Assembly: GCA_028288385.1 (NCBI GenBank)
Contig: JAQBNX010000779.1
Location: 1-8,153 of the forward strand
DNA length: 8,153 nt
Reading direction: 5' to 3'
DNA from: Spirosoma sp.
GTDB lineage: Bacteria > Bacteroidota > Bacteroidia > Cytophagales > Spirosomataceae
Under the pieces are notes generated by a model, which was given only the letters and a program-made list of their open reading frames with translations, was not told the DNA's origin and ran no database searches. Position numbers and translations under genes: made by a program. Positions 6,476-8,153 of this stretch are shown here, piece by piece (within the stretch, counting starts at the first letter, position 1; the number at the start of each line of letters is the position of its first letter).

Positions 6476-6973
6476 ATGATACGCGCCCTTCTGCTTCAGA
6501 TTGCTTTGTTGTCGGCCTGGGGTGCTTCTGCCCAGGATTGCCAGCCAGTGACCTTAGCCCTCCTTAAACAAGTGTATAGAGCCTCTGATCGTCCTGATCG
6601 TATTTTATCAGAAGGCTTTTCCCTACCCGTCGTTAAATCGGATAGCTCAATTGTATACCACCGCTGCCGAAAAGCAATTGGCAATACGGGAGGGGTACAA
6701 GCGGTTACACTACCGGAGCTGATCAACGACAGCAATCATAATCGGACGATTTGGTTTGTCACTTATGACCGGGCCACTTATTTGCGCATCAAATCACATG
6801 CTCAGGTTTCCTACCGGGTTCTGTCATCGCTAAAGCTAAAGAGTCAGTTTGGCCTGTATTCATTAGGGTATACGGATGGTAAAGTAGCTTATTTATTTGG
6901 CGCAAAGCGGGTCCGTGATGTAGCTGGCGCGAGCCGCTTCAGGATTGCTCTTATGCCCCTTTCCCATTTATAG
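6476..6973 (+). CDS. Small exported protein of unknown function
   Basis: I do not recognise this 165-residue protein. The ATG at 6476 is preferred over an in-frame ATG at 6446, because it puts a standard signal peptide at the N-terminus: one arginine, a leucine-rich core and a likely cut after ASA (MIRALLLQIALLSAWGASA, then QDC). There is no lipobox. The mature protein would be about 146 residues, periplasmic or secreted, with two cysteines, C22 next to the cut site and C64 (VYHRCRK), which could form one disulfide. The rest alternates polar and hydrophobic stretches (IWFVTYDRATYLRI, FGLYSLGYTDGKVAYLFGAK), suggesting a beta-rich fold. No T9SS domain is present. A thioredoxin-like exported protein is encoded 227 bases downstream on the same strand; a functional link is only a guess. 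Confidence 0.68.
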   Translation: MIRALLLQIALLSAWGASAQDCQPVTLALLKQVYRASDRPDRILSEGFSLPVVKSDSSIVYHRCRKAIGNTGGVQAVTLPELINDSNHNRTIWFVTYDRATYLRIKSHAQVSYRVLSSLKLKSQFGLYSLGYTDGKVAYLFGAKRVRDVAGASRFRIALMPLSHL

Positions 6974-7000
6974 AACTAGGGAAAATGATACCCCTAGACA
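6974..7000 (+). terminator. Possible weak terminator
   Basis: ctaggg (6976-6981) and ccctag (6992-6997) form a 6-bp hairpin with a 10-base loop immediately after the stop codon. There is no T-run behind it, so support is slight. Confidence 0.25.
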
Positions 7001-7200
7001 GGTATGCACGATACTATTTTGCCCGTGTTATAAAAAGTCAGCAGCCATGTTTATAAACAAGTAAACGTCAACGGTTCCGTCGGCGTAAAACCTTCCTTTG
7101 AGGCAATGGCGTTATGCCAAAAAAACCTACCGGGGGTTTATAAAATGACGGCAATCTTTCCGCGTTATCGGAATGAGTAGTTACTTAAATATCTTGGCCC

Positions 7201-7890
7201 ATGCGTGCCTTCCCCCTTATCTATCTACCGATATTCCAGGCTGTGTTGATTTGTTTACTTCACACAGGGAATTCTATCTCGTATGCTCAAAGTACGGACA
7301 CCATTAAACTCTGTTCGGAGACATTACACAAGAATAGACAGAAGATAATAGAGAGTAAATCGCCTAACAGCCAATCCCTGTTTCCCGCCTTAGATCCCAC
7401 TTATCAAAAGCTTAGGCAGACTTATAGTGATTGGGAGGAATGTGTTAAAGGTCAAAAAGCGCCTCTGCTCCCTTTTAAAACCCTAAGCGGTGAGTCGTAT
7501 GACGCGGCTTCCTTAGCGGGGAAGATTGTCGTGGTGAATTTCTGGTTTATGAGTTGCGCCCCTTGTCGAGCTGAAATGCCTGCTTTGAATAAGCTAGTGG
7601 AGGCATACAAAGGAAAGAATGTTGTTTTTATTGGCTTTTCAACTGACAAAGCGGATCGCTTACAGCCCGCTTTTTTTGAGCAGAATCGCTTTGACTTTAA
7701 GGTGGTAGCCGGAGCCCTGGGCCTGGCTAATTCATTTCAAGTGATGGGTTATCCTACCACCTATGTTATCGATCAGGGAGGCGTTATTCGCCAGGCTTGG
7801 ATTGGATTAGATAGCGCAACGGGACAATTAAACCCTTATTATAAGGCAAAGGCGGCTATTGATAATTTATTAGCAGCTGCTGGCAAATGA
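7201..7890 (+). CDS. Exported TlpA/ResA-like thiol-disulfide oxidoreductase
   Basis: A 229-residue thioredoxin-fold protein expected to act in the periplasm, reducing or exchanging protein disulfides, as TlpA/ResA proteins do in cytochrome c maturation and envelope redox control. A signal peptide covers about 1-30 (hydrophobic LPIFQAVLICLL, ending SYAQ). A helical linker region runs to about 84 and contains two further cysteines (C38, C81). The thioredoxin domain spans about 85-225. It opens with the TlpA-type PLLPFKTLSGESY and LAGKIVVVNFWFMSC, with the active site C119-A-P-C122 followed by RAEMPALNKL. VVFIGFSTDK and the cis-proline loop GYPTTYVID (P185) follow, then GGVIRQAWIG. All catalytic elements are present. 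Residues 31-84 are unlike a plain TlpA and may be a small N-terminal domain. The ATG at 7201 is the only plausible start. The gene appears monocistronic, and its substrate is not evident. Confidence 0.9.
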   Translation: MRAFPLIYLPIFQAVLICLLHTGNSISYAQSTDTIKLCSETLHKNRQKIIESKSPNSQSLFPALDPTYQKLRQTYSDWEECVKGQKAPLLPFKTLSGESYDAASLAGKIVVVNFWFMSCAPCRAEMPALNKLVEAYKGKNVVFIGFSTDKADRLQPAFFEQNRFDFKVVAGALGLANSFQVMGYPTTYVIDQGGVIRQAWIGLDSATGQLNPYYKAKAAIDNLLAAAGK

Positions 7891-8153
7891 GGTAGGCATT
7901 GTACTGTACAAAAAGATGATCTAAAGATTATTTAACGCTATTATGGCTTCAGTCGACTAACATAAAGCTGATTATACAACAAATTCTACCGGTACATAAA
8001 TGATTTACAGTCAACATATTACAGTTCATACTACGTTTGAAGCGCAGTCCGATTTTATCTTCTTCCTGATTAATTTGACTGCCATGAAGAGCACCCAGTG
8101 TGAGTAAGTCCGTCCTTAACATGGGTTAAGCCCGTATCTTATGTCTCGACCCA
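7891..8153. other. Terminal stretch without a supported gene
   Basis: Contains a 13-base dyad, ttgtac-t-gtacaa (7899-7911), nine bases after the thioredoxin stop, and a cttaac-atgg-gttaag hairpin (8115-8130). A 57-codon minus-strand frame (8122 down to 7949, starting MLRTDLLTLGALHGSQINQ) has a protein-like first half but no recognised family. I do not call it a gene. Confidence 0.3.

Noticed and set aside
7899..7911. Palindrome ttgtac-t-gtacaa as a repressor operator
   Set aside because: A 6-bp arm dyad is expected about once or twice per spacing in 8 kb, and no gene follows closely enough to give it a target.
7949..8122. 57-codon minus-strand frame as a gene
   Set aside because: Only its first half looks protein-like, no family is recognised, and it is too short and isolated to support.
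1..8153. CRISPR array, prophage or complete transposon
   Set aside because: No regularly spaced direct repeats, phage structural genes or transposase frames are visible on either strand.

Overview
The window looks like an accessory stretch of a Bacteroidota chromosome, most likely Cytophagales and Spirosoma-like. Three things suggest this. Two reading frames end in type IX secretion (T9SS) type A sorting domains, with the C-terminal 'VKIIKR'/'FKIIKN' style of that phylum. The exported proteins have short Bacteroidota-type leaders without strong Shine-Dalgarno sites. One upstream region carries a candidate TTG / TAnnTTTG promoter. The genus is an inference from protein flavour, not something shown by a search.

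Layout. Positions 1-1757 (+) hold the 3' part of a secreted metallophosphoesterase (purple acid phosphatase-like) with a T9SS sorting domain; its N-terminus lies outside the window. After a 550-base gap comes a toxin-antitoxin locus (2312-3129, +). The small antitoxin is whole, but the VapC/PIN toxin behind it breaks off after about 30 residues and continues in frame into the C-terminus of an unrelated T9SS surface protein. That chimeric frame ends inside a perfect 26-bp hairpin. A three-helix membrane protein of unknown function follows (3430-3873, +). Positions 3944-4363 are a graveyard on the minus strand: the last 87 codons of a sensor histidine kinase, abutting a frameshifted fragment of an unrecognised protein. 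Next come a MidA/NDUFAF7-family methyltransferase (4836-5945, +), a GC-rich palindromic element (about 6127-6351), a small exported protein of unknown function (6476-6973, +) and an exported TlpA/ResA-like thioredoxin (7201-7890, +). The last 263 bases hold no convincing gene.

How the genes relate. All intact genes lie on the plus strand but are separated by gaps of about 220-550 bases or more, so apart from the overlapping antitoxin/chimera pair there is no clear operon. The envelope theme is strong: a T9SS phosphatase, a membrane protein, a signal-peptide protein with two cysteines and a periplasmic thiol-disulfide protein. The middle of the window (about 2300-4400) shows repeated truncation and joining of gene fragments. 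The most interesting object is the in-frame PIN/T9SS fusion. I found no convincing new multi-gene system, CRISPR array, tRNA, rRNA or complete insertion sequence.
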